Shown piece by piece: positions 7,449 through 15,682 of a DNA stretch of 24,749 nucleotides. The stretch is from contig CAKONF010000016.1 in assembly GCA_934097015.1 (NCBI GenBank), forward strand, positions 1 through 24,749, in the 5' to 3' direction. The notes under the pieces were generated by a model. The model did not search any database. It had not been told where the DNA came from and was given only the letters and a program-made list of their open reading frames with translations. A program made the translations under genes and the position numbers. This DNA comes from an uncultured Bacilli bacterium (GTDB lineage: Bacteria > Bacillota_I > Bacilli_A > RF39 > UBA660). Position 1 is the first letter of the stretch. Each line of letters starts with the position of its first letter.

Positions 7449-8034
7449 TATTATCATCCTTTCTAGAATAAATACAACCACAATAATTTTGTCTATATAA
7501 ATTATATTTATTAGATAATTCTATAGATCTCTTATATCCATTTTGTTTTTTAAAATCACTAGGTAAATACTTAACACCATATATTTTTTCTAACACTAAT
7601 CCTATTTCATTAATAACATTACTTAATTTATAAGGACTAACAGTTAACGTTGTACAAAAATAATCAAAATTCATTTCTTTAGCTTTTTTACAAACATATT
7701 CTAATCTTAACCTATAACATTTATGACAACGTATACCTCTTTCAGGAGCACTTTCTAACCCCTTAGCCATTTCATGAAATACATTATTATCATTATCACA
7801 TTCCAAATATTTTAAATTATACATTTCTATTATTCTTATTTGTTCTTTCTTTCTTTTTTTATATTCTTCTACTGGTTCTATATTAGGATTATAATATATT
7901 ATAGTAATATCAAAATAATCTTTTAATCTTTCTATACATGTAGTAGAACATGGAGCACAGCAAGAATGCAACAATAATTTTGGTTTATATTTTAATTCAC
8001 TTATTATTTTATTCATTTCTACATCATAATTCAT
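7441..8034 (-). CDS. queH: Epoxyqueuosine reductase QueH
   Basis: Catalyses the last step of queuosine synthesis in tRNA, reducing epoxyqueuosine without the cobalamin used by QueG. The protein is 197 aa. The family cysteines are present: HSCCAPCS (Cys25, Cys26, Cys29), CHKC (Cys103, Cys106) and YCGC (Cys185, Cys187), expected to bind the metal and Fe-S centres. A GAGGG ribosome-binding site lies 7 bases before the ATG, inside the end of ftsQ, which stops 3 bases upstream. Downstream it overlaps the prepilin-like gene by 8 bases, an unusual partner. No other queuosine genes are in the window. Confidence 0.92.
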   Translation of the reverse strand: MNYDVEMNKIISELKYKPKLLLHSCCAPCSTTCIERLKDYFDITIIYYNPNIEPVEEYKKRKKEQIRIIEMYNLKYLECDNDNNVFHEMAKGLESAPERGIRCHKCYRLRLEYVCKKAKEMNFDYFCTTLTVSPYKLSNVINEIGLVLEKIYGVKYLPSDFKKQNGYKRSIELSNKYNLYRQNYCGCIYSRKDDNNE

Positions 8035-8037
8035 AAA

Positions 8038-8748
8038 CTATCCCTCATATGGTATAAACACTAAGTTATCTAATTTATTAGAATCTAAATTTATAGTACC
8101 CTTCTTATCATTTAAAGAAGCATAAATATCATTATATTTATTAAGTACATCAACAGATTTAGAATTAGCAACTACAGTATTACCATCATTCATAACTATT
8201 TTAAATCTATCTTTTGATATAATACTACCATCAACACTAGTTTGTGGATAATATTCTACACTATTAATTTCATATATAATATTATCATTTAATTTACTAT
8301 ATCCATTAATAAAATCATTATACATATCTTTATCTATTTCATTAACAAGTATTGGAACACCGACAATATTATATTTATTACTAACAATATTTCCATTACT
8401 TAATACTATTTTATTAATATCTTTATAATAAAACAAGACTTTATTTTCATCTATATCTATTATTATTTTATGTCCAAACCACTTCTTTACTTTAACATCA
8501 TTTACAAGTTCTATACTTTTTATTTTTTTCTCTATTGTATTAGAAGTATATCTCATAATAGATGGATAATCTTTTAAATTAGATACTCTTAATATTTCAC
8601 TATCTTTAACTAATATATTTCCATTTATTTCAAAATGTTTAATTGGACTATTAATTAAATCATATAAAAAATAACATATAATATATAAAAATAATATAAA
8701 TACTAATGTTCTTTTCTTATTTAATCTCTTCTTTTTTTTCTTTTTCAT
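8038..8748 (-). CDS. ftsQ: Cell division protein FtsQ/DivIB
   Basis: A single-pass membrane protein of the divisome that connects with FtsL/DivIC and FtsB. The 236-residue protein has a highly basic N-terminus (KKKKKKRLNKKR), one transmembrane segment at about 14-32, and then a POTRA-type domain beginning at about HFEINGN, followed by the beta domain (through about FKIVMNDG). Sequence similarity is modest, so identification rests on this layout and on its position 7 bases after murG, as in dcw clusters. The cytoplasmic tail is short compared with some DivIB proteins. Confidence 0.85.
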   Translation of the reverse strand: MKKKKKKRLNKKRTLVFILFLYIICYFLYDLINSPIKHFEINGNILVKDSEILRVSNLKDYPSIMRYTSNTIEKKIKSIELVNDVKVKKWFGHKIIIDIDENKVLFYYKDINKIVLSNGNIVSNKYNIVGVPILVNEIDKDMYNDFINGYSKLNDNIIYEINSVEYYPQTSVDGSIISKDRFKIVMNDGNTVVANSKSVDVLNKYNDIYASLNDKKGTINLDSNKLDNLVFIPYEG

Positions 8749-8755
8749 ATAATCC

Positions 8756-9832
8756 CTACTTTATTATATTTTTAATTATATCATATATTTTAGTACTACT
8801 ATTTTTAATACATAAACTAGCCATATTATTTTTTAATTCATTACTAAATTTTATATCTAAACATTTATCTATACTATCACTTAATATATCTTTATTTAAA
8901 TCTTTTTCTTCTATCATAATACAAGCATTATTATTTTTTAAAGATAATGCATTATAATATTGATGATTATTTGCAACATATGGACTAGGTATAATAATAC
9001 TAGGTAATCTAAGTGCTAATATTTCACTTAAACTACTAGCACCAGCACGACTTACTATAACATCAACACTTTTTAAAAGTCCAACCATATTATCTATATA
9101 TGGATATATATGAACATTTTTAGGAAATTTATTTTTATTAAATTCATCATAATAATTTTTACCTGTTATATAAATACAATCATAATTTTTATTACCAATA
9201 CTTTTTAAATACTCTATCATTTTATTATTAATAGAATTAGATCCTAAACTACCACTAACTATAAGTACTAATTTTCTATATTCTTTTACACCATAGACAC
9301 TTTTTTTTACTTGTTTACTATCTATAGCATTTTCACTACATGGATTTCCAGTAAAATATACTTTACTTTTATCTTTAAAATAAACAGATGAGTCTTTAAA
9401 ACTAACTCCAACTCCATCAACTATTCTAGATAAAATTTTATTAGATTTACCAGGAATACTATTTTGTTCATGTATAAATGTTTTTATTTTAAGTTTATGT
9501 GCTGCAAGTATTACAGGATATGTTACATATCCCCCAACACCTATTACAATATCAGGTTTAAAATCTTTCATAATATTAATACACTTTTTATATGCTTTTT
9601 TTATTAAAAATATATTCTTAATATCTCTTTTTATATTTTCTTTAGACAATCCATATATTTCTAAAGGAATATATTTTATATTATAAGTAGGTACTATATC
9701 TTTTTCCATTCTATTATGTGTACCAATATAAATAAATTCACTATCAGGTTCTTTCTCTTTTATTTTTTTTATTATACTTAGTGCTGGGTATATATGTCCT
9801 CCAGTACCTCCAGCTGTTATTATTACTTTCAC
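8756..9832 (-). CDS. murG: UDP-GlcNAc transferase MurG
   Basis: Adds N-acetylglucosamine to lipid I to make lipid II on the inner face of the membrane. The glycine-rich donor loop GGTGGH is at residues 8-13 and a second G-rich loop reads VGVGGYVTYP. The acceptor/donor motif around SRAGASSLSEILALRLP followed by NHQ is typical. I choose the GTG at 9832, preceded by GGTGA, because it gives the usual MKVIITAGGTGGH N-terminus and 358 aa. The longer frame from 9880 would add a 16-residue hydrophobic tail that family members lack. It lies in an operon with ftsQ and queH. Confidence 0.95.
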   Translation of the reverse strand: MKVIITAGGTGGHIYPALSIIKKIKEKEPDSEFIYIGTHNRMEKDIVPTYNIKYIPLEIYGLSKENIKRDIKNIFLIKKAYKKCINIMKDFKPDIVIGVGGYVTYPVILAAHKLKIKTFIHEQNSIPGKSNKILSRIVDGVGVSFKDSSVYFKDKSKVYFTGNPCSENAIDSKQVKKSVYGVKEYRKLVLIVSGSLGSNSINNKMIEYLKSIGNKNYDCIYITGKNYYDEFNKNKFPKNVHIYPYIDNMVGLLKSVDVIVSRAGASSLSEILALRLPSIIIPSPYVANNHQYYNALSLKNNNACIMIEEKDLNKDILSDSIDKCLDIKFSNELKNNMASLCIKNSSTKIYDIIKNIIK

Positions 9833-9913
9833 GTTATCACCCATATAAATTATATAATAAAAAAAGAAATATTTTAACAATATTCCAATATTTTATTAAT
9901 TTCTTTACATATT

Positions 9914-10399
9914 TTATGATAAATTCTTTTGTAATTGTTTAAGTGCAACCAAAAAAGCTTCTTCTTTATCATAATTCATTAACTTAACATCTAATTTAGT
10001 ATTATTATCTTCTTTTGTCCCATTATCACTTAATATTATTTTCTTAACATTTATTTCTTCAGTATCAGATTTATAATTTTTATCATAACTTATATTAATT
10101 TTATCTTTATTTTTAATTAATTCTTCATATGAAATAATAGCACTTTCTTCTTGTTCTTTTTCATAATCAGTCAATTCTATTTCATTAGGTTTATAATCTC
10201 TTTCTAATGTATCTTTAACATTTTCTAAATAAGATATATCTTCATTTTTATATAATATTCCCATATCTTCATCCCTTTTTATTAAATATAAAACATATAC
10301 AAATGCAAGTATTATAATAAATGTTGCTATTAAAAATATATAATCCCCCATACTTAATGTATACAAAAATCCAAATATATTTTCTATAATATCTTTCAT
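9914..10399 (-). CDS. Small single-pass membrane protein, function unknown
   Basis: The protein is 161 aa from the ATG at 10399, which has GGAAG seven bases upstream; a longer frame to 10474 has no such site. A hydrophobic segment at about residues 17-40 (GDYIFLIATF...) is followed by a long, highly charged Asp/Glu/Lys/Asn tail likely in the cytoplasm, with YDKEEAFLVALKQLQKN at the end. I recognise no domain. It precedes murG by about 80 bases and may belong to the cell-wall and division operon, an inference from position only. Confidence 0.7.
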   Translation of the reverse strand: MKDIIENIFGFLYTLSMGDYIFLIATFIIILAFVYVLYLIKRDEDMGILYKNEDISYLENVKDTLERDYKPNEIELTDYEKEQEESAIISYEELIKNKDKINISYDKNYKSDTEEINVKKIILSDNGTKEDNNTKLDVKLMNYDKEEAFLVALKQLQKNLS

Positions 10400-10484
10400 A
10401 TAAATCTTCCTAACAAACTTATTATAACAAATTATATATAAAAATAAAATAATCCAAAAATTATATTTACACACTTATGTAAAG

Positions 10485-10516
10485 AAAAAAAACTATAAAA
10501 TAGTTTATAATTTTTA
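10485..10516 (-). terminator. Terminator of the 10519-12156 surface-protein gene
   Basis: AAACTAT/ATAGTTT stem with a 3-base loop followed by a run of T on the minus strand, directly after the stop codon. Confidence 0.65.
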
Positions 10517-10518
10517 CT

Positions 10519-12156
10519 TCAAATTGACTTTATTACATAAGGATCTTCTAGAGTACCAATGCCACCAATTATTTCAGTGCTTTGTTTTAGAGAAATTACA
10601 GCACGAATAGTTCTAATTTCATTTGTTAAATTATTTTCACGTAAAAGACCAGTATATAAAGTATTGAAATATGAATCAGCATTGCTAACATAAAAACTTG
10701 GAGAAATAGCCCACCAAACATTAACAGATGCATTATTATTTAAATAATAATTAAAATTATCAGTCATAAATTTAGCACCTGCAAAAGCAATTTCATCTGC
10801 GGTTAACAAACCTACATTATTTATATCAATTTCTCCTTCGTTAGATTTATTTCCATCACATTTATAAGTAGGTATTTGTGTATTATATATTCTTTTTCCT
10901 GCTCCGTATCTAAACGAAACACCTTGTGATATTAATTCTGATGCAGATTCTTTTTTTAATTCATAAGTATCATAATCATACGCAGTATGTAAATCACCTA
11001 TACACCATTCTTCTTGTTTCAATAATTGTTTGTCTGAATTTTTTGTAATTTTTCTTTCAATCCATTCATTTAATTTTGATCTAGCTCCCGTTGTACTATT
11101 TATATAGTCACCCACATTATTAGAATTAACCACCTTATAACCATAATCAGCTCTTAATTTCGTACCCTGAACTCCTATAGCTCCATCAGTAGTATAACCT
11201 GTATCTCCTGTAACATTTTTATCATTACATTCTAATTCTGAAGCAAGAATCATTTTAACACTTCCATCACCTTGAATTCTTACGATTCTCCAACACATTC
11301 CTGCAAAACTAACATAATTATCTATTACATTACCTCTAAAATAATAACTAATTCCATAGTCATCTTCAGAAATTGATAATGATCTCTCATTTACATCATT
11401 TATTTCTTTTGCTGGTATTGTCCTAGGAACTTCAATAAATTCAGTACTTCCATTTTTTAAAATAGCATTATTTATTATATGGTATTTTAAAGTTTTTTTA
11501 TTTGCACTGTATGGATTAATTTCATCACCTTTAGTTTTTAAATCAACTATATTAACTTTCGCCTCAAATTTTTTGTTCATATCATTACTTTGATCTTCAT
11601 CAACATATTTATAAGATATTACTAGTTTATAAACTTGTGTATGCTCTGTATCAATTGTATTCTTTACCATTAATGAAAATTCTGTCCTTGTTGGAAATAT
11701 TGTTTCTTTTTTACCATTACAATCACCATCTTCAGTACCAGCAACTTTACCATTTGTATCTAAAGTAAAACCGTTTTTTAAATATTGCTTACATTCTAAC
11801 GTATAAACTAAATCATTTTGTCTTTCCAACTTGTCTATTGATTCATTATTTCTTAAGTCAGTATAACTAATTTTTTCTAATGCAGCACCATATGATACAA
11901 CACTATTACCTTCATTTGTTGCACTAAATATTTTTACTGCCGCTATTTCTCCTGGCATCAAAGCTTCTTTGACAATTATATTTTCAGTTTCTTCTCCATA
12001 GTCTAAAACAAGATTCGTTGTCGATACACTTATACTTTTATCATTAGTATTTCCATTTATTCTTGTTAAAAAATATGCGTAAGTTAATCCTATCAATATT
12101 AACATTACTAAAACTATTCCTGTTGTATTTACTATTATTTTTTGCTTTCTATTCAT
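10519..12156 (-). CDS. SipW-type surface protein with lectin-like C-terminal module
   Basis: The protein is 545 aa. The start MNRKQK at 12156 is chosen because the paralogue at 1-101 shares it and lacks the upstream ATG (12171). A hydrophobic segment ends in GLTYAYF, a SipW-dependent signal-peptide hallmark. Residues about 35-200 resemble TasA/camelysin-type domains (alternating strands, late Tyr-rich YKLVISYKYVDEDQ). The C-terminal half is the family module: DDYGISYYFRGN, CWRIVRIQGDGS, LLTADEIAFAGA, WWAISP, IRAVISLK and GGIGTLEDPY. Unlike its two relatives, the stretch between WW and the R motif (10609-10710) has ordinary AT-rich codons. Expression is probably set by leader copy B, which carries a promoter, an attenuator-like hairpin and a G11 tract. 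Confidence 0.85.
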   Translation of the reverse strand: MNRKQKIIVNTTGIVLVMLILIGLTYAYFLTRINGNTNDKSISVSTTNLVLDYGEETENIIVKEALMPGEIAAVKIFSATNEGNSVVSYGAALEKISYTDLRNNESIDKLERQNDLVYTLECKQYLKNGFTLDTNGKVAGTEDGDCNGKKETIFPTRTEFSLMVKNTIDTEHTQVYKLVISYKYVDEDQSNDMNKKFEAKVNIVDLKTKGDEINPYSANKKTLKYHIINNAILKNGSTEFIEVPRTIPAKEINDVNERSLSISEDDYGISYYFRGNVIDNYVSFAGMCWRIVRIQGDGSVKMILASELECNDKNVTGDTGYTTDGAIGVQGTKLRADYGYKVVNSNNVGDYINSTTGARSKLNEWIERKITKNSDKQLLKQEEWCIGDLHTAYDYDTYELKKESASELISQGVSFRYGAGKRIYNTQIPTYKCDGNKSNEGEIDINNVGLLTADEIAFAGAKFMTDNFNYYLNNNASVNVWWAISPSFYVSNADSYFNTLYTGLLRENNLTNEIRTIRAVISLKQSTEIIGGIGTLEDPYVIKSI

Positions 12157-12220
12157 ATTTACTTCACTCATCCTTCCTTATCTTAACAAATATATTATAC
12201 AATTTTTTCAATACAATTCG

Positions 12221-12451
12221 CCATGGCTTATAGTACCAATTATACATTATTGATATAAAATAATTTGTCATTTTTTCACACAAAAAAGGCTTTATTTTTA
12301 CTTCTTGTTTATACCCCCCCCCCCGAACAAAATTTCGAGGTCGGGAGAGAAGTATAAAGTCTCATATTATCTTTTTTTTGTGAATAGAAAATTTATTTAC
12401 TAGGTATTTCTACCTTAAATATAATATATCAAAACTAGTACTTTTTGTAAA
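12221..12451 (-). promoter_or_regulatory. Leader copy B: promoter, hairpins and G-tract attenuator
   Basis: This is a near-identical copy of the leader at 165-393. The -35 TTTACA (12451-12446), 17-base spacer and -10 TATATT (12428-12423) are followed by the GGTA-GAAA-TACC hairpin (12414-12403). The long hairpin pairs 12354-12362 with 12287-12295; one pair is a mismatch because AGACTTTAT's partner arm reads AGGCTTTAT on the plus strand. The T run follows at 12287-12282. The G tract is 11 long. The gene start is at 12156, so the hairpin with its T run would end transcription before the gene unless melted or prevented. Confidence 0.75.
12314..12324. repeat. Homopolymeric C11/G11 tract in leader B
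   Basis: Eleven consecutive C on the plus strand, flanked by the same bases as the ten-C tract at 259-268. The one-base difference inside an otherwise conserved block is the pattern left by slippage. Confidence 0.85.
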
Positions 12452-12484
12452 TATATTTTTGATAAATTTCTACAAATTTCATTA

Positions 12485-12513
12485 TTGACACATTACTAAT
12501 GTGATGTTAAAAT
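12485..12513 (+). promoter_or_regulatory. Promoter with palindromic operator, driving a small RNA
   Basis: TTGACA (12485-12490), a 17-base spacer and TAAAAT (12508-12513): the -35 is a perfect consensus and the -10 nearly so. The spacer begins inside CACATTA-C-TAATGTG (12489-12503), a perfect 7-bp inverted repeat with a single central base. A dimeric repressor sitting there would block the promoter (inference). Confidence 0.7.
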
Positions 12514-12520
12514 TAATTTA

Positions 12521-12595
12521 AGTAGAGCATTTTATTTTGTAATGCCTACCCATTTGTATTGTAAGCACTCGTATTAATTACGAGTCTTTTATTTT
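12521..12595 (+). ncRNA. Candidate small RNA of about 75 nt, two hairpins
   Basis: Starting 7-9 bases after the -10, the transcript would open with a hairpin pairing GTAG (12522-12525) with CTAC (12546-12549) and GCATT (12527-12531) with AATGC (12541-12545), with one unpaired A. About 17 unpaired bases follow (12550-12566). A terminator hairpin then pairs ACTCGTA (12567-12573) with TACGAGT (12579-12585) and ends in CTTTTATTTT. There is no start codon with a usable frame. I recognise no known RNA family. Promoter, operator, structured body and terminator in the right order and spacing are the evidence. Confidence 0.6.
12567..12595 (+). terminator. Terminator of the small RNA candidate
   Basis: A 7-bp perfect stem with a 5-base loop (TTAAT), then CTTTTATTTT. 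On the minus strand no T run follows, so it acts for plus-strand transcription. Confidence 0.7.
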
Positions 12596-12599
12596 ACAT

Positions 12600-12904
12600 T
12601 ATTATATTTATTTTTATTATAAACATAATAAGAGGTAAAATATGATATTAAATACCAAACCATAATATAATACTATATTAGGTAGAACAACATAATTAAA
12701 TACCTAGTGCTTAATGAAGTTAATCTAGACTCCTTTTTGTAGGAGGAATAAGATTACTTTCAAAATGTATATTACTATTATACTTTTTAATATTTCTTTA
12801 ATATAATAAAGTATCCTTTTCATCTATACATCCCTCTCATTTTTATAATGATTGGGTAAGCACTAACAAACATAAAAGCTCTGGTTTTATATACACTATA
12901 ACAT
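12600..12904. other. Gene-free stretch with several weak hairpins
   Basis: No credible coding frame; AGAGGT followed by ATG at 12642 gives only a 7-codon ORF. On the plus strand I see TAGGTA/TACCTA with a long loop (about 12680-12706), an ACTCCT/AGGAG-type hairpin (about 12730-12746), and an imperfect 15-bp hairpin ATACTTT.../...AAAGTAT (about 12779-12813). The first part resembles the leader hairpin region read in the opposite direction, so this may be a decayed leader relic or a second RNA. Confidence 0.35.
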
Positions 12905-12941
12905 TTAAAAAAAATTATGTCAAAGCGTGTCGACATAATTT
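12905..12941 (-). terminator. Terminator of rmuC
   Basis: AAATTATGTC and GACATAATTT (12912-12921, 12932-12941) form a perfect 10-bp stem with a 10-base loop. On the minus strand the stem is followed by a run of T, about 80 bases after the rmuC stop. Confidence 0.75.
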
Positions 12942-13021
12942 ATCTTTTATTAACAATACATATTAAAATCAATTTTTTATTATTAGTAGTAATTCCATAA
13001 CTGCATTTAATTTAAACACAC

Positions 13022-14092
13022 TTACTCATTATTATTCTCTAACAAATTCTTTTCAACATTAACACTATTAATCGCATCAAATCTTTTTGTAATTTTTTCT
13101 GTAGTAGTATGAATATCTTTTACATCTTTACTAACAGTATCAATACTCCTTGATAATTTATCCCATCTATCTTTATACCTATCAAATTCTATACCAAGTT
13201 TATTAAGTTCTGTATGAATAACTTTAGCATATTTATCTCTTTCCATATTTTTTAAAATCATACTAATTATTGTTAGTGTACTCATTAAAGTTGTAGGACT
13301 TGTAATCCATACTTTAGATTGATAGCTATATTTTACTAAATCAGGATGATATGCATTTATTTCAGCAAATATTGCCTCAGCAGGTAAAAACATTATTGCT
13401 TCTCCACTAGTAGTACCAGGTACTATATATTTAGTTTTTATAGCATCTATATGTTTTTTTACATCTATTTTAAATAATTTAGTAGCAGCTTCTCTTTCAC
13501 TACTAGAAAGACTTCTATCAGTCATTCTTCTATAATTTTCTAATGGAAATTTACTATCAATACATATAGTTCCTAATGGCTCTGGAGCAAATAAAATAGC
13601 ATCACATATATACCCATTACCTAAACTATATTGTGTTTGATATATTCTATCATTTTTACCAAATACACTATCTAATATATAATTTAAATTTGTTTCGCCA
13701 AATATTCCTCTAGTCTTTTTATCAGTTAATACACTTTGTAAACTAACTATCTCTCCACTCAAACTATCAATCTTCTTTTGAGCTTCATCTATCTTACTCA
13801 ATCTTTCTAATATATTAGTAAAAGTTTTATTAGTTTTTTCAAAATTAACATCTAATCTTTCATTAACTTTATCATTTATATTATTAAGTCTATTAATAAT
13901 AGTTTCATTTAATTTATTAAAATCTTCATTAACTACTCTAGAAAAATTAAATTTAAATTCCCCCAACTCTTTTGTTAAATCAGTTTCTAATTTTCCCAAT
14001 CTTTCCACTGTATCATTATTACTTTTTTTAAATAATAATATTATATTTAATATAATATTAACACTAACTATTCCTATAACTACATATATCAT
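13022..14092 (-). CDS. rmuC: RmuC-family putative nuclease / recombination-limiting protein
   Basis: RmuC proteins limit DNA inversions at short repeats and carry a PD-(D/E)XK-like nuclease fold (family knowledge). The 356-residue protein has an N-terminal membrane anchor (about 2-21), a long coiled coil (about 30-125), then the conserved core: DKKTRGIFGE, a CDAILFAPE segment, CIDSKFPLENY with the Asp and Lys of the active site, and the LPAEAIFAEI and SPTTLMSTL blocks. The start overlaps the stop of the upstream VTT-domain gene by 4 bases (ATGA), so the two are translated together. Its presence beside repeat-bearing surface loci is suggestive but may be chance. Confidence 0.9.
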   Translation of the reverse strand: MIYVVIGIVSVNIILNIILLFKKSNNDTVERLGKLETDLTKELGEFKFNFSRVVNEDFNKLNETIINRLNNINDKVNERLDVNFEKTNKTFTNILERLSKIDEAQKKIDSLSGEIVSLQSVLTDKKTRGIFGETNLNYILDSVFGKNDRIYQTQYSLGNGYICDAILFAPEPLGTICIDSKFPLENYRRMTDRSLSSSEREAATKLFKIDVKKHIDAIKTKYIVPGTTSGEAIMFLPAEAIFAEINAYHPDLVKYSYQSKVWITSPTTLMSTLTIISMILKNMERDKYAKVIHTELNKLGIEFDRYKDRWDKLSRSIDTVSKDVKDIHTTTEKITKRFDAINSVNVEKNLLENNNE

Positions 14093-14667
14093 TCTAATCC
14101 CTCTCTCTTACTAACTAATTTACTTATAATAAAACATATAATTAACATTATTATAATATATACTAAATTAATTGGATTTTTTATACTATTTATTAAACTT
14201 GTTCCAACAAATCCCCAAAATATTATCAAAAATATTTTACCTATTAATAATGCATAAAAATATTTTTTAAAATTCATATTTACAATTCCAGCAGCAATAT
14301 TAATTAAAAAAGCTGGTGTAAATGGTATTGCTATTATTAAACAAAGATTATTAAATTTAATTTTTTTTATTCTATTTTTTAATTTATTTAACTTTTTTAC
14401 ATCTTTTCTATCTATATAATTATCAAATTTATATCTTAATTTACTATTAAATATTTTATATGACATTAAACAACCAAGTATAGTAAAAATATAACTTATT
14501 ATAAATCCTAAAAATGGTCCAAATTTATAAAATAATAAAGTTATAAATACACTTAATGGTAATGCTGGAACAATAGATTCAATTAATATTAAAAAACAAG
14601 AAAGAACATATCCCCACATTCCAATACTCAATAAAAAATTAGTTAACCAAACATCTATATTTTTCAT
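14089..14667 (-). CDS. VTT/TVP38-DedA-like membrane protein
   Basis: The 192-residue protein has about five or six hydrophobic segments. The first half holds a re-entrant-type stretch with SIVPALPLSVFITLLFYKFG, and the second half AIPFTPAFLINIAAGIVNMNFKKY, matching the layout of TVP38/TMEM64 (VTT-domain) proteins, which include lipid scramblase-like and DedA members. The charged middle (DRKDVKKLNKLKNRIKKIK) is a cytoplasmic loop or amphipathic helix. I take the ATG at 14667; a GTG at 14676 is also possible. It overlaps rmuC by 4 bases. Exact substrate unknown. Confidence 0.8.
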   Translation of the reverse strand: MKNIDVWLTNFLLSIGMWGYVLSCFLILIESIVPALPLSVFITLLFYKFGPFLGFIISYIFTILGCLMSYKIFNSKLRYKFDNYIDRKDVKKLNKLKNRIKKIKFNNLCLIIAIPFTPAFLINIAAGIVNMNFKKYFYALLIGKIFLIIFWGFVGTSLINSIKNPINLVYIIIMLIICFIISKLVSKREGLE

Positions 14668-14727
14668 AACTATCACTACTATATTATATAATAAATTAAA
14701 TCATAATAAAAGAAAAACAATTTCAAA

Positions 14728-15603
14728 TTATTTTTCTATTATATTATATAATGATTTAACTAATTTTTTACTTATTTCATTATCAACATTTTTATTAAAA
14801 TCCAAATAATGGTTAAATGATATTTTCATATTCTTTTGTATAAAACTAGGTGAATTTTTTAGACAAGAACTAATTAATAACAATCTAACATAATTAATCA
14901 TAAGAACTGATGGATTTTTATAATCATTATCTGTTGCATCTAATATTTTTTTCATATTCTCTATCATTAAACTAGATAAAATATCATTTTTTTCATAATT
15001 ATATTTTTCATCACCATAACCTAATAATTTAGCTACATGACGAGCTCTATCAGTAGTTTTTTTATTTACATTAAATTTATCATATATTAATTCAACTTCC
15101 AATGTTTTAAATGTAAATATTGTATAGTAATATCTTACCATTAATGATTTCATATAAACTTTATCATTTGTAATTGAATAATTATGTTTTAAATAATATA
15201 AAAATGTATTTAATATATCATCACTGATAGCATTTTCAACATCTATAGTATTTTTATTTTTATAATTAAATATCATAAGTAATTCCTCTATAAAACGTAA
15301 TGTATCTATAGATTTATAATCACCATCTAATATATAAGTAATAGAATTCTTTTGTAAATCTAAATCTTTAGATAAATAATTTAAATAATTCATTATTTTA
15401 TCATTATCTATAGAATAAAGTATATCATATTCAATCTCTCTAGCTATTAATAAATATTCTATGTTTTTTTTAAATTCTACACTATCTTTTAAATTATTTA
15501 TTTCTAATTCAATTAATTTATCATAAATATTTCTAATAGAAATTATAACTCCATACATTCTATTAATTATCTCTAAATCATCTTTACTTAAATTATTTTT
15601 CAT
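14728..15603 (-). CDS. Unknown all-helical cytoplasmic protein
   Basis: The protein is 291 aa from MKNNLSK at 15603, with a strong AGGGGG ribosome-binding site 7 bases upstream; the longer frame to 15639 runs through that site. It has no signal peptide, membrane segment or recognisable motif. The composition (Leu, Ile, Asn, Lys, Asp, Tyr) suggests an all-alpha fold. Notable stretches are TTDRARHVAKLLGYGDEKYNYEKND and the final FNKNVDNEISKKLVKSLYN. It has its own good promoter just after dnaJ and is followed by the VTT-domain gene, 60 bases downstream. Confidence 0.75.
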   Translation of the reverse strand: MKNNLSKDDLEIINRMYGVIISIRNIYDKLIELEINNLKDSVEFKKNIEYLLIAREIEYDILYSIDNDKIMNYLNYLSKDLDLQKNSITYILDGDYKSIDTLRFIEELLMIFNYKNKNTIDVENAISDDILNTFLYYLKHNYSITNDKVYMKSLMVRYYYTIFTFKTLEVELIYDKFNVNKKTTDRARHVAKLLGYGDEKYNYEKNDILSSLMIENMKKILDATDNDYKNPSVLMINYVRLLLISSCLKNSPSFIQKNMKISFNHYLDFNKNVDNEISKKLVKSLYNIIEK

Positions 15604-15629
15604 AAACATTCCCCCTTTAATTGCAATAT

Positions 15630-15658
15630 AATATAACACTTTTAATAAATTTAGTCAA
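15630..15658 (-). promoter_or_regulatory. Promoter of the 14728-15603 gene
   Basis: On the minus strand TTGACT (15658-15653) and TATATT (15635-15630) are exactly 17 bases apart, a near-consensus housekeeping promoter. The -35 abuts the T run of the dnaJ terminator. Confidence 0.7.
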
Positions 15659-15682
15659 ACAAAAATGGCCTAAGCCATTCTA
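15659..15682 (-). terminator. Terminator of dnaJ
   Basis: AATGGC/GCCATT stem with loop TTAG and a TTTTTG tail on the minus strand, starting at the stop codon. Confidence 0.7.

Noticed and set aside
8706..8957. Plus-strand open frame of 83 codons opposite ftsQ/murG ends
   Set aside because: Antisense shadow in AT-rich DNA, hydrophobic only because it reads Lys/Asn codons backwards.
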